A stretch of DNA of 64,000 nucleotides, taken from the NCBI GenBank assembly GCA_001598975.1, contig BBXU01000127.1:56324-120323 (forward strand), written 5' to 3'. Under the pieces are notes generated by a model, which was not told where the DNA came from, searched no databases, and saw only the letters and a list, made by a program, of their open reading frames with translations. A program made the translations under genes and the position numbers. Positions 52,679 to 64,000 of this stretch are shown here, in pieces. The first letter of the stretch is position 1. The number at the start of each line of letters is the position of its first letter. This DNA comes from Parachlorella kessleri. Lineage: Eukaryota > Chlorophyta > Trebouxiophyceae > Chlorellales > Chlorellaceae.

Positions 52679-54108
52679 CTTCTGACGCGGCACGTCTCTT
52701 CGAGGGGGGAGGGTCGTAAGGGGGAATTATCCAACCCTTCAAAGATAGGCCATTCTGACCAGGGGTACCCAGCTTGGATAAGTGTAGTCTAGTCTAACAG
52801 CATACGCCAACTGACCATGCTGCCGCAGCTTGACTAAAGATGTACCCTATATGCATGGGGGTTTGCCTTAGAGCCAAGCCGGCACGTCTCTCCCCTACAC
52901 AAGCTGAGGGCACTGAAAGGGCAGGTGACACTGAGCTGATGTAGAGACAGTAGAGGGCAGGGTGAGTCCTGAAGAAAGCCAGTGCTGCTTGTTGCTCAAA
53001 GAGCAGAGCAGTCAAACAGGCTGGCAGGCTGAAGGGAAGGGCTTTACAGCTGGTCTTAGCCACGGCAGCCTTGCCCTTCTGGCATAAGCACTAGTGTACT
53101 GCTGCTGCTCAGGCCACACTTACCTCGGGAGCATGCTTTGGCCACTCTTGACAAGATCACTTGATGCTTGAAATAAGCTTTCCTGTTGACAGACTGAACA
53201 ATCTGCAATCCGTGCTGGAGCTTCCAGTATACTATAGCAGGATCCCGACAGCCTGCTCACGAGTGTGCAACAGGGCTGATCGACATGGGCCGCGGGGAAG
53301 GCATGCCTGTTTGCCCCGCTGGAACCCCGTACGGTCCCAGCAAGCCTCCTTCGCTGCCCCTCCCAGGAAACCGCGTACTGGAATGTTCAGTACAGCAGGA
53401 CCTGGCTTTGTGGGACGTACTCATTGCCGAAAAGACACACAAGAAGTCTGTCGGTTGTGATAGGCCCCGCGGCCCAGGGTTGACGAGAGGAACACGGGGG
53501 AGGACACGGGGGCGAGGTGGCGCTTTTTTTTGTAGTGGAAAGACTCTCCGTCACTTTTCGTGCAACGTCTTCTCTTCCGACGACCAACGTGTGAACCTGA
53601 GAACGGTTCGTGGCAGCGGGGCACGAGGGACAATGCCAGGGCGGAGATTATGAAGGACCAACCCCCGGGGAGTTCCCAGCCCGTCTTTTCACCTGGCGCC
53701 CAAGATATGAGTTGCGCGAGTTGGCAGGAGTATGAAGGTGGGCCTTCATTCGCTGAAGAGGGGCACATCGACCCATGACACCAACCCAATACGAGGCATC
53801 ACTGGCGCGGTGGCTGCTGCACCTCTACAACAGCGCAGGGCGATAAACATATTATGCAGTACAGCCCTTGGGGTCCAGCAACAGTGGGCCAAGGTGCCAG
53901 CTTTGGCAGGGCGTGCCTTGCAGGCAGGACTAACCAGCAAGGGCAGTGCTCAATGCAGGGGGACAGAGCAGCCATGCAAGCGGACTGGAAGGTGCTGGAC
54001 TCTTCTTAGACACGTGTAAGTGAAGAGTGCAACAGGGAGCTGCTGGTTACCGTCCACAGGTGTTATGACCCGTACACCCCTTGTTACACTCTGCGCGGTT
54101 TGTTGCAG

Positions 54109-56739
54109 TGATACTAGCCGGGCTACAAGGCCTACAATTAAGCGACCACCAAGCGCTGCTAGGCCAGTTAGCGCAGCCCAGCGTGTACAACTATGAGCAG
54201 CTGGGCAGCAGCCCGCTGGTTGCCCCCGCCCTGCACCTCCTGGGTTCCGAGACTGCCTTCTATGCTCCACAGCCGCCCTCTGGCAGCCCCGCCATGCTGC
54301 CATTGGCACAGCATATACAGCAGCAGCAGCAGCAGCAACAGCAGCCAGTGGCCCAGCAGCTCCAGCAGCAGCAGCAGCAGCATGTGGCTCAACAGCTACA
54401 GCAGCCAGTGGCCCAGCGGTTAGAGCAGCAGCGGCGGCTGCAGCAGTCTCCACTGGCCCATCAGTTGCAGCAGCAGCAGCACCAGTTGACACGAGCAGCA
54501 AGCAGCCCTGGCCTGCTACCCTCGGCGCTGCAGCCGCCCAGCAGCCCTGCAGTGCTGCGTAGTAGCCTACCCCCGCAGCTGCCGTCGCACCAGCTGCTCA
54601 TGCCTGACGAGGCAGCACTCTTGCAGTCCTATGCCCTTGCCGGCCTAGACCCACGCCAGGGACAGCAGCAGCGGGGCCGCAGGGTGCAGTCGCAGCAGGA
54701 TGCCGAGAAGCTGAGGCGCACGGTGTATGTGGCGCTGCTCCCGGCAGGGCAGCCTTCTGACCTGGAGCAGCAGGCAGGTGGCTGGGCAGGGCGTAGGGCA
54801 AGGAGGCCAGCAGGGGGTTGTTGACATCTGCGCCTGGTAATAACGCGTTGCAGGCGTTGGGACCCACAGTCGTATGGGGCTGAAAGTTTGGAGTTGCAAG
54901 GGTCTCAGGGTGCGGCGACAAGAGAGAGAGAGAGAGACAATTTTGACAGCACAAGAGACTACGTTCAATCCCAAAGCATGCCTGGAACGCTGCAGGTCAA
55001 GGCCGCCTGTGCTGTGCGCACCATGTGGGTGATATTGCGTCCAGGGTTCCTGTACCTGTGCCTTGCTGCAGGTGACCGAGTCGCAGCTGGCTGGCTTCTT
55101 CCGCGACTGCGGGCCGATCGTGGACTGTCGAGTCTGTGGCGACCCCAATAGCAGCCTGCGCTTTGCTTTCATAGAGTTCCTTACCGAGGCCGGGGCACAC
55201 CAGGTCAGGCAGACTGCGTGTAAATCTACGCACAAGAGCAGGACCACTTGGGGGATTGTGTCCCTAGCTAGGGCAGGCCAGGTTGCAGGGCATGGAGCGA
55301 TAGCTGGGTCACTTGGCTGAGATGTATCAGGGCGCCTCTGTTGAGCAGCACGCTGTCGTCAGCGTTGGTGCTGACTGCCAGTGCAGCATGCCGTGCGTGC
55401 CTGGCCTACAGGGGCAGGGAAGGGCCATGGAGCACTGCACATATGCCCAAGTACTATTGCCAGCAGTGCATGTGCCCTGAGCTTTGACATGACCCTCCTC
55501 CCACCACCATTCTCCTACTATGAGGTGGGAATTGCTTGCGACAAGGTGTGTGGCTGACCCAGATGGGCAACAAAAGTCGGCAATGCTGGTTTGAGTGGCT
55601 GAGCTGCAGGCACTGGCCAAATCTGGGCAGGTGTTGGGCCTGTACCAGCTGCGGGTGTCTCCCTCTAAGACTGCCATAGTCCCTGTGAAGACAGACTACC
55701 TGCCCACCTCAGAAACCGAGCGAGAGGCAGTGGCAAGAACGGTAAGAGAGCCAACATGTGCAGAGAGCTTGGAAACCACAGCATCGCATGCGCCAGCTTG
55801 ATGTGCGGCAGCTTGCATGGGCTGCGCACGTGGATGTGGTGTGTTGTAGGCAGTTTACGTGGCACGGGCGTGTCGTGGCTATGCTTGTTGGGAGACACTA
55901 GCCGAGCTTGGCTTTGGATCTCATGTTCTGCTGACATGGCTGCCTGCAGATCTACGTGGCCAACATTGACAAATCGGTTGAGCGAGAGGCACTGCAGGAG
56001 TTTTTCCACCAGCTGTGCGGTAAGGGAAGGGAGTGGGCCCTGCTGCAAATGGGATAGCGGTCTTCGACGTGCTGGGATCGTAGCTTGCGCCCTTCCTGTA
56101 GTCGGGTCAACAGCTGGTGCCATCCAGGGCAAAGCCGCTACCACATCGCCGGGGTGGCATTCTACCCATACTTCGATTCTCTCTCGGCTTGGCCCATGCG
56201 CAGGTCCTGTTTCCAAGCTGCGGCTTTTAGGCGACGCCCAGCATGCCAGCAAGATTGCGTTTGTCGAGTTTGAGTCAGCCATCAGCGCAAAGAAGGCCCT
56301 CAACTGCAGCGGTGCCGTGCTTGGTGAGTGCTGGCTAGTCAGCAGCAGCGACCACCAAATGCCGGAGGCTGCCAACCTATATTGTGGATGCAGTACAGTG
56401 CATGGCCCCGCGTATTGTCAATGGTCGGGCCTCGAGTGTGTGGCGTCCAACCTAATTCGGGGTTAAAGGTTGTTCGAAACGTGTTGCGCACTTGGCATCT
56501 GGCCTGTACTCTGCCTGCTCTGGACACAACACTGCCGGCTGGGAACACTGGCGGGGGTTTACCTGACGGAAGCAGCACCTCTTGGGTGAGTGCGTGCAGG
56601 AAGCCAGCCGCTGCGGATTTCTCCCTCCAAGACCCCCGTGCGCTTGGACACCCAGCGGCGCAGCCAGCAGGCTCCCAGGAGCGCCCCTGTGCCTGTGCCC
56701 AACTTGTACGGGTATCCGCCCTTCCCACGCAGGACATAG
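54109..56739 (+). CDS. Two-RRM RNA-binding protein of the plant CID8-13 (CTC-interacting domain) type, 5' incomplete
   Basis: Six exons join in phase: 54109-54773, 55072-55203, 55610-55741, 55950-56019, 56204-56323 and 56600-56739; at least one earlier exon with the start is missing. The first exon is Gln-rich (CAG runs). RRM1 starts RRTVYVALLPAG, continues QQVTESQLAGFFRDCGPIVD, CRVCGDPNSSLRFAFIEF and ends YQLRVSPSKTAIVPV. RRM2 has RNP2 IYVANIDKSV and RNP1-like IAFVEFESA, then PLRISPSKTPVR. The paired SPSKTAIVPV and SPSKTPVR endings and FRDCG / CRVCGDPNS are hallmarks of Arabidopsis CID8-13, which bind poly(A)-binding protein through a PAM2 motif. No PAM2 was found in the visible part. The first intron uses a GC donor (CAG|GCAGGT). 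The stop is TAG 56737-56739. Confidence 0.85.
54318..54480 (+). repeat. CAG-rich polyglutamine coding tract
   Basis: Runs of CAG with a few CAA and CTC/CTA codons encode poly-Gln and QLQ units in the first known exon of the RNA-binding protein. Such tracts vary in length between strains and often promote condensates. Confidence 0.85.
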
Positions 56740-57341
56740 CCCCATCGCCCGTCACCCAAAGGAGGGGTCACAAGCCCCCGGAGGGACATGCGTGTCTCCA
56801 AGTGGTCCGGGGTGCTGTGCTCCTCGGCTGTCACATGCTGCTGTCGCTGCTAATGCAGAGCGTGCTTCAGGTTTACTCACTCACAAGCAAGCCCAAGTTT
56901 TGTTGCGCTGCTCTCGGTTGCATTGTACACTCTCGCACTGATGGCGCTGAACTGCGTAATATTAATACTTCATGCATAGCTATCTCTTATCCTTCGTTTT
57001 GTGTGCTGCTGCTGACTTATATCTTCTCTTTCTTACTATTTATGTTTGCTTGGCCGGCCTGGGGAGGCAGCACAGGGTGAATCCCTGTGGCTTCCACGCA
57101 ACTTTTCCTTGCAGCCTGCCGACACATCATTTGTAGAACTCACAGTCAGGACGAGCGAGTATTGGCAGCACTTGTGTGATCTAGTGTTAGGAGACACGTT
57201 CAGCACTCTTGAGATGCTTGTTAGGTTGGCTGGGGCCTTTCATCTTGGCAGGTAGCTGCTGGTGGGGTTACTTGGAATGTTGTGCTACTCTGGAACCTCA
57301 GCACTCCCCTTTGCTTATTCATATTACAGTAAGCGTGTTGA
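56740..57341. other. Intergenic region between convergent genes
   Basis: About 600 bp of presumed 3' UTRs. No gene or repeat seen. Confidence 0.55.
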
Positions 57342-60246
57342 CTAGCTATGGGAGGGCCTGTAAGCACGGAGATCCTGCCAGTCCAAGCTTTCCATTACTG
57401 CCGCATGTAGTCGGGCTGCCACGGGGCCTGGGGCTTGAGGAAACTCCAGCGTCCAGTCGGTGCCAGCCCATTCCACAGCTGCATCTTGCTGACAGACGAC
57501 ACCTCTGACAGGCTGAATTACCCGCATGCTGCACAGAGCAAGGAGAAAACACAGTTTCATCAGTAACCACCACAAAAGGCATGGTCATGTGATAAGCAGT
57601 GGGTAGCTTGTCACCGTCACATCTCAGGTGGTGGTGAAGCAAACTGTGTCATAGCGTGTCGGGCAACGTCCCTGTCAGTACACTTCACCCCTGCGTCTCT
57701 TCTGTTCACACTGCTTGCCATCATCAAATGCTTTGCCAGCCATTCACCAAATATTGCATGAACTGCATACAACCCAATCAGTCCGTTATGCCCCTACCTC
57801 CTCTCTGTTTGCATTGTCTGCCACCTTTCCCAATAAATCCATGGATCTGCTTCTCGTCCCCTCTACGCTGCTCGCTTGCTATCCCTAGCTAGTACATCAG
57901 AGACATTACTTGCTTTGGCATCCTACTTAAACTCAGAGCATTCCACTTATGTTGCCTGTCAGGCCCAGCTTAGCCATCTCACGGATTGCAACTTTCTTGC
58001 CGCCGCAGTCAAATCCTCTAGATGTGGCAAGAGTAAAGGCCATGGTCCCAACCCTGATGCCCAGCCATTGTGCCTCGCTTGCTAGAAAATAACCCAGCTC
58101 CTCACCCTCCTAGTGCAACAAACCACGCCTCCATGCTGATCCCACATGCCCAGGTGGCCACTTGCTTATCTACAGCCAGCCCTGCGCTGCCCTACTATTT
58201 CGGTGTGAAACGACCGAGCTTCCGTCCGCCACCAGCCAGCCTTAGCAACATCTACTGGGTTCCCCGTCATCAGGCAAGAAGCCCATCCATCGGAACGAGC
58301 GTACCAGCTTAACACATCCCCGGAGCCTTTGTATAATACGTGTGTGTGTACCTGCTGGTCAGGAAAGCCTCCCTCCATGCCTCCCGGGTGGCTACATCGG
58401 GTGACTCCTCCCTTGCCGGGACCCCCAGTGTTTTGCACGCGTGCAAGACCTGCTGGCGCATGGTGCCCCATACGATGCCGTCTGAGGGGGCCGTCAGCAC
58501 CACACAGCCGCCCCGCCCATCGTCTGCACATGACAGGCAGGTTAGCATGAAATGGCCTGTATGCAATTCCTTTAAGTATGGAGGCCCCGGAGTGTGCAGC
58601 TGTGAGTACAACGGGTAACTAAGTAACCAAGTGCTGAGGTGCAATTGAGGCATCATTACGGAGGACAAGGAAAGAAGCCTGCTGGCTGGGGCGCTCAGGC
58701 AAGCATCCAGAGCATCGCCTGCATCTCGTCCGGCTCCCTCTTGCCAACACTCGCTCCTATCTATTTGCAAGAACTACTAGCACCTTCCCGCCGCGTTAAA
58801 CAGCAAGATACCGCAGAAAGCAATCTGCACTCATCTGGCCTGGAGAGACAACAGTCGGCCTTGTCATCTCCTTTGGCAAGCATGCTGGCCACATGCTGCC
58901 AAGCCTCTCCCAGGCCCACAAGCACAATACATCAACACCCCCTGCTTCGCAGCTTGACACACGGATATTTTGCACCTCCTTGTTAGCTTTCAGGCCAGGC
59001 GACCTACGACCAGCCCGTCCAGCATTGACGCATGGAAGTGTGCTCACCTGCCACAACAAAGAAGTTGGTGACCAGCCCTTCCAACACTTGCCCCTGTGGG
59101 CTGCACAGCACCACCTCCGCAACACCTTCCGGCTTGGCCTTTTCGAAGGGAACCCTGGCTGCGACCCAAGCCGAGTCCTGCACCCCATGTAGCCAGCAGT
59201 GTACCCAACTCAACCCTACCACATGGCCATGCCTGTGGTGAGAAGCAGCCAAATGACAACTAGGGTTCAGACTCGCACCAAGGGAGACCGCGAGCACCTA
59301 CATGCAGTGTGGTGCCACGATACCCACCCAGAACAACAGGCAAGGTACCAACATTGGGTTGCGGCCTAATACAAGGCAGCCCTTGCAATCAGCACACCTT
59401 GGCTTCTGCAATGCTGCGGGGCATGCCGCACGCCAGGGAGACCAACACTCCCTGCTGCTGGGAGGCCGAGGCATAGGGACCCGCAAAGGCCAGAACACTA
59501 AGTGGCGCGCCAGGGCTGCTAGGGCCATCCATCACCGCCAGCTCAGCCCTGCAATAAACAAAGGCCCCACCAGTGTCAGCGCTTGCCATGAACGAAACCT
59601 CTAGCTTAGCCACAGAGCGGGTAGAAACCCGCCCACCCCAATCCAAGGTGAGTACTAGCTGAGAGAACTTTGATGGGGTTCCCGGCCTTGGACTGCCCAG
59701 CTAGAAGCGTAGCATGGTCATAGGCAGACTCACTTGGCTGATGCAGGCAGGAGCGCCACAACCAGCATAGCGTCCTCCGCAGTGGCCAGCTGGGACAAGG
59801 ACTGCAGCACCGTCGGCCGGATCACTTGGTCAATCACAGCAGTCTCTGAATTGTGAGGATGGGCCTGAAGGAGAGCGTACAGTCTCTGGTTATCACCGCA
59901 AACCTTAACACCCAGCCTTTGAGCTGAAGCTTCCCTGTGAGGCGGGCCACCTCGATGTGTTGCGAATCAACTCAAGTACAGTACGGTCCTATCACTGCCT
60001 GGGGCCGCTGGAGTGAGCCGGTACCTCTATCAGCCACTCATAGTAGCCTGGGTACAGCGCTGCGGCATCCTGAAGTCGTTGGAGGGAGCGCCGAAGCCGC
60101 TCCAAGTGCAAGCCCCAATTGGCAACCAGGAACCTGTCCCGCACTCGGGCAGCGGTGTAGGCACATCTGGACAGAGAAGCAAGGAACTCCTGCGCTGTAG
60201 CCGGGCAGTGTTGGGGGCAACAGGCATCGGCTGCACAAGCCCTCAT
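57342..60246 (-). CDS. Class IV (branched-chain/D-amino-acid type) PLP aminotransferase-like protein
   Basis: Six exons join in phase: 60246-60025, 59843-59734, 59548-59398, 59177-59048, 58523-58352 and 57528-57342, giving 323 residues. The start MRACAADACCPQ is the first Met in exon 1; an upstream leader exon is possible. Motifs follow the fold-type IV order: AYTAARVRDRFLVANWGLHL with LERLRRSLQRL; then GMPRSIAEAK, whose Lys, completed just before the exon join to DSAWVAAR, is the likely PLP Schiff-base Lys; then QVLEGLVTNFFVV, the Glu-Gly-x-x-T-N-F block; then APSDGIVWGTMRQQVL and REAFLTSSMRVIQPV. It resembles the Arabidopsis At5g27410/At3g54970 D-amino-acid aminotransferase-like group more than plastid ADC lyase. 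Substrate unknown. The last intron is long (823 bp). Confidence 0.85.
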
Positions 60247-60686
60247 GGCATGCACAGGCGCCGATCACTAATGTCAACAAACAGAAGGTCTAGTGCTTGT
60301 AAAACAATTCCGTGAGAAGCTTGTCGTTACACAGCTCGTGGCGTGCGGGATTGCAAAGGCTTGCGCCTGACTAATGGATGACAAGCAGGCGCCAAAGTCG
60401 ACTACCAGTTGCTTAGCTTCGACCAATGCGGGTCTTTGTATGTTACTCAGGATTCTTGTAAAGTGGGCAAGGCGCAGTTGACAAGAGTAGCACATCAGAT
60501 GAGCTTATTTGCTTCCAACCCACGAGTACTCCCAAACTGTGTAGGTAGGTCCTGCCTCCCTGAGGAGCATATCAGGCAGCAGTTGTCATTTACCTAACAC
60601 AAGTTATATGACGGCATGAAGTCCCAACCTAGCATTCTTAGTAGCGCCTTCACAGCTGCACGTGCCCCTCCCCTGCAATGCCAGGG
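60247..60686. other. Intergenic region
   Basis: About 440 bp between two minus-strand genes: the aminotransferase promoter and ATP12 3' UTR. No gene seen. Confidence 0.6.
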
Positions 60687-62631
60687 CTATGGCCGACGTA
60701 GTAGGCGTAGGAACACCGACGGTGCGGTCACCCTAACTCTCAGGTCAGCAATATCTATGTCATGTCCGCCCTCCACCAGTCCCCACTCCCGTATCTGCAG
60801 TTCCTCCTCGAGCCGAGCAGCAGCAAGCCCCGCATCAACCCCCAGCTGGCCCTGCAGGAACCATAGCAAGCGCATGCATATGCTGGCGTACAAATTGCAA
60901 TACCCAGGGTTAAAATCTGGTACCAAGGAACTCGTGAGATGGATGCATGTGCTGCAACATGTATCAATTGCACTCAGGTTGAATTGGTTGCGACTGCAAG
61001 CGTGATCCGCTAGCCTATGGTGCACGCATCCAGTTTGGGCATGCTTTGCAAACACACTCCAATCCCCCCTCCTGGGGTTCCAGTGCGCACCAGCATGCTG
61101 TAAGAAGCACACTTCAAGCCACAATCCAAACTTGCGCGCCCACAAGGGGCAGAGTGCCCAGGATGTCAAGCAGGATCGTCCATCTGTCCACATGGCTCAC
61201 CTGAATTATGGCTAGCGCTATGAGCACCGACTTGCACGACGAAGACAGCTGCTCTGCTGCTGCCAAGTGCCAGCCGTCAAGCCCTGCACATGCGTATGCC
61301 GAAGTTGGCTGCCCTGCCAGCGGACGAAGGTAGCTGCCTTTGGGTTGCCTAACCTTTCCATGCCTTTGCACTGAATTCTGTATCCCGGACAATGGGTTCG
61401 AGACTCAGGCTCCGGCACCCAGGGAGTCAGGGCTATGCTTTTAACGAGCTCCTTGCGCAATATCTGGCACTTGGCCCCAAAGCCATCATCAGGACCTGCT
61501 TCCTAGACTGCCAACCCTGCTGGCCACCACCATTCACTAACCTACCCTGAAGAAAAGAACGAATCCCTTGTATTGCCTCCTCTGTGAGCTCTGCGCCAAA
61601 GATGCTATCGGTGATGTGCAGCTGCACGCCAAGGTCTTGCTGCACCCACTCTACAATTGGCTCATAGACCTGCGCAGGTCAGCAGCGGATTCTAGCACTG
61701 CTGATGATCTTGAAGGGATTCTTTTGTAGCTAGAGGAGGATTCTGTACCTCCAGCAGCAAGCATGGCAGCTGGAGGTAGCAAGCACAACAAGGTCACCAC
61801 ACAGCGCCTTTCCGCTGTGCCTGGGAACGATTTGATATTCAGGCAAGCACGCACCTTCTGTTGCAGGTCGGCTAATTTGCCTGGCTCATGCCGGCAACAT
61901 ACTGGGTCAGTATGCAGGTACTCCAGCATGGTCTCTATAACTGACTCCCTGTCCTTGGGCTGGTCAATGGCAGTGGCTGCGAGCGACATCAACGGCATAG
62001 TAAACGGCTGTATCCTCTTGACCTGCAGAAAACAGTGACATAAGTTGGCCCAGGGACGCCCACTCTTCACGTCGAATTGTACTCACATAAGCAATCCCAA
62101 GCGCAGTCCCAGCACGTTGCAAGGTAACCCTGCCTATGGAGGAGTCTTTCATCTCTCAAAAAAGCAGTGAATCAACGAGCAGTAACTGAACGGTTGTAGC
62201 GTCCCACCTGCCACTCCCACTCTGCTGCAATAGCTAGGGCCAGACTCCTGGTTGGCACAACCAGAGGATGCCGTGCAGGTGTCTTGAGCTCCCGCTGGTC
62301 CAGCATGATTTGGTATCCACCCTGCGTCCAGCAAGCTGTTAGCCCTCCTAAGCTGTGCTTCAGCTCCTCTGTTTATAAACGCGTGTGGCTGCTTTCTCCA
62401 ACCCAGGTGCAGCACAGGTTGACACACCTTGCCACCTTCAATTTCCTGGACGTTGACCGCCTTGTAGAAGCGAACGACCCCGCCCTCCTTGCTCTGTGTA
62501 TCTGCCACACCATGAGTGGCAAAACTTCTGGCTTGTTGCAGGGTTGGCCACATGTCCAACAGGCTTGCCAGCGGGCGCGCAATCATGGCTACGATGCTGC
62601 CGCACCGACTGCTATGCATCACAGCTTGCAT
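60687..62631 (-). CDS. ATP12: Mitochondrial F1-ATPase assembly factor ATP12 (ATPAF2)
   Basis: Six exons join in phase: 62631-62428, 62321-62208, 62022-61855, 61669-61546, 61283-61201 and 60851-60687, giving 285 residues from ATG 62631 (ATG 62586 is an alternative). The N-terminus is a mitochondrial presequence (IARPLASLLDMWPTLQQARS). The mature protein reads RFYKAVNVQEIEGGKGGYQI, LDQRELKTPARHPLVVPTRS, LALAIAAEWEWQVKRIQPFT, MPLMSLAATAID, EPIVEWVQQDLGV and ALAIIQGQLGVDAGLAAARL before EEELQIREWG. This order is diagnostic of ATP12. It is a matrix chaperone that binds free F1 alpha subunit before assembly with beta. The partner ATP11 is not in the window. The start is about 210 bp from that of HCF164 on the other strand. 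Confidence 0.93.
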
Positions 62632-62843
62632 TCTTCAGAGACGTCTCAATGTGCGCCAAATGATGCATGGATGAAGCCTGCAGAAACCATGGCAGAAACA
62701 GGGTGCTGGCGGGTCTGCTTCGCCTGGCTTGCCTTGGCTTTCACTAGTTACGATACTTCCTCTGGTCCCTAGATGCCAGGCATGGATGCTTGCAGCATAA
62801 GTGACTTGTCACTATCGTAAGTTTCACAGGCGTCCCGTGCACA
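62632..62843. promoter_or_regulatory. Candidate bidirectional promoter, ATP12 / HCF164
   Basis: About 210 bp between the divergent starts of a mitochondrial assembly factor and a thylakoid thioredoxin. No TATA box stands out. Assigned from geometry only. Confidence 0.35.
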
Positions 62844-63971
62844 ATGCTGCCTACAAGCTGTTGGAGGCTCTCTGCGGCTGCTCCAAGCACCAGTGGGCGG
62901 CCACACTCACCACCCAGCAGGCGTGGATACCGGTCCCTGAGAGTCCACGCCAGCTCTGAGCCGCCTTCAAGGGGCCAACCAGCTGCCAAAGTGCAGGAGG
63001 AACAGCCACCAAATGCCAGCACTACTCCCTCACCAGCCCCCGTCAGTCAGGAGACCAGCAGTAGCAGCAATAGCGGCGGCGGCAGTAGCAATTTGTTGCT
63101 GGCAGGCGGTGCTGCGGGTCTGGGTGCAGTGCTCTTCGTTCTTAGTCGTTTGGTGGGCGGGTCGCCTTCATTTGCAGCGCTGGAAGCCGTGTCCACCCCT
63201 ATAGACGTGGCCCTGAGCAACGGGCGGCCAACTGTGATAGAATTCTATGCAAACTACTGCGAGGTGGGGCCGTATATGCTTGACTCATAGCTAGTTCAGT
63301 CCTGTAGCAGAGGAGGCTGGCCCAGGTTTGGCGTGTCAGGAGGACGTGCCTTCCCAAGTGCATGCCTAGCCTTGTTGTGCTTCTCTGTCAAATGTGACTA
63401 CCGTTGGTAGTTTCACAGTCGACCAACCGTTCTTGGTGGGGTTGATCAGCCTGCCTGTCCCTGCATACCCTGTGCACAGGTGTGCCGGGAGCTGCTGCCA
63501 CAGACGATTGCAGCTGAAGAGGAGTATAAGGGCCGAGTCAACTTTGTCTCCCTGAACATCGAGAACACCAAGTGGGCCCCTGAGGTGCGTGCCGGCCGAC
63601 AATACCCTGCATGCTCCCACCCACCCTTTCTCACCTAAAGCCTGCAGCCAGGGGCTCTTAGTGCCAGGGCCCCTGTCATGCATCATGCACGCCAGCCCAC
63701 ACCTTAGCTTCCTGTTTTTATTTTGTTGCAGGTGCTGGAGTATGGCGTGAATGGCATTCCCCACTTTGTCTTCCTGAATGCCCAAGGGCAGCCCCAGGCA
63801 GCAGCCGTGGGCCGCCTGCCGCCTGAGATCCTGCAGGGCGACCTGAAGGCCCTGGCTGAGGGTGCCCCATTGCCATACGCAAGGGCCCGTGGCGCCGCCT
63901 CGCCCATGCAGCGGCCTGAGGGAGTCAAGGCAGGGCCAGCTACCCAGGCGGGGCCGCTGGACCATTCTTGA
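62844..63971 (+). CDS. HCF164: Thylakoid thioredoxin-like protein HCF164
   Basis: Three exons, 62844-63263, 63480-63584 and 63732-63971, join in phase and give 254 residues. A Ser/Arg-rich plastid transit peptide ([20 protein letters not shown]) and a Pro/Ser-rich spacer precede one membrane anchor ([20 protein letters not shown]). The thioredoxin fold follows: [17 protein letters not shown], formed across the first intron, then [20 protein letters not shown], then [15 protein letters not shown] with the cis-Pro and [12 protein letters not shown]. The active site is YCEVC instead of the WCEVC of Arabidopsis HCF164; both redox cysteines are kept. HCF164 faces the thylakoid lumen and takes part in cytochrome b6f assembly, receiving electrons via CcdA. 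The C-terminal [11 protein letters not shown] tail also matches the family. Confidence 0.93.
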
Positions 63972-64000
63972 GTAACCTCAGGGAGTGTGTGGCCCCCGGA

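Larger units (their letters stand above)
49037..54108. other. Gene-poor, repeat-bearing region (~5 kb)
   Basis: No gene could be supported. It contains repeat family copy B (50340-50640), a 24-bp tandem duplication (51097-51143), diverged repeats between 51468 and 52350, and a G-tract (52644-52678). The last kilobase should hold the promoter and an unresolved first exon of the RNA-binding protein gene at 54109. Open frames at 53285-53653 and 53732-54019 were examined for that exon without a clear result. Confidence 0.5.

Noticed and set aside
53285..54019. Plus-strand open frames as the first exon of the CID-type gene
   Set aside because: No PAM2 motif or convincing composition, and donors near 54012 do not give a clear in-phase join.
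62087..62152. Extra ATP12 exon reading KDSSIGRVTLQRAGTALGIA
   Set aside because: Family sequence runs straight from AAEWEWQ to VKRIQPFTMP and the phases join exactly without this piece, so it is intron.

Overview
This is eukaryotic nuclear DNA, most likely from a green alga. Genes are cut into many short exons by GT-AG introns plus a few GC-AG introns. Several products are plastid proteins of the plant and algal lineage: the ferredoxin-thioredoxin reductase catalytic chain, an HCF164-type thioredoxin, a short plastid-targeted PPR protein and a CBM20 starch-binding protein. A trebouxiophyte such as a Coccomyxa or Trebouxia relative is a guess from gene content and intron density. Most gene models below were checked by reading splice phase across every junction; where a start is unresolved this is said.

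Layout. 2-15876 (+) is one giant gene cut by the left edge: a PH domain, a short helical linker and about 19 PLAT/LH2 repeats of LOXHD1 type, ending in a Gln/Ser-rich tail. 15986-16858 (-) is an orphan multi-pass membrane protein. 18406-19825 (-) is a small plastid PPR protein, divergent from a DUF1279/FAM210-type membrane protein (19926-20923, +). Then come a Nup50-like nucleoporin (21833-24567, +), a YdfG-like SDR (24962-27322, +) and a small mitochondrial-ribosomal-type protein (28048-28777, +), convergent with phosphoglucomutase (29475-34937, -).

36052-36832 (+) is a homologue of human C20orf27 (adipose-secreted signaling protein). 37759-40032 (-) and 40365-40976 (+) are two divergent coiled-coil proteins of unknown function. 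41695-44080 (+) is a CBM20 protein with a proline-rich linker. 45402-46828 (-) is FTR catalytic chain. 47552-49036 (-) is a poorly resolved gene. About 49.0-54.1 kb is gene-poor and holds dispersed and tandem repeats. 54109-56739 (+) is a two-RRM CID8-13-type RNA-binding protein, convergent with a class IV aminotransferase (57342-60246, -). ATP12 (60687-62631, -) is divergent from HCF164 (62844-63971, +).

The genes do not form a pathway cluster; this is ordinary eukaryotic gene order. Points most worth a second look are the PH plus 19-PLAT protein, the enzyme-less CBM20 protein, the algal C20orf27 homologue, in-phase candidate mini-introns of 29 and 37 nt, repeated AAG|GCAAGC GC-AG introns in phosphoglucomutase, and the repeat-rich gene desert.
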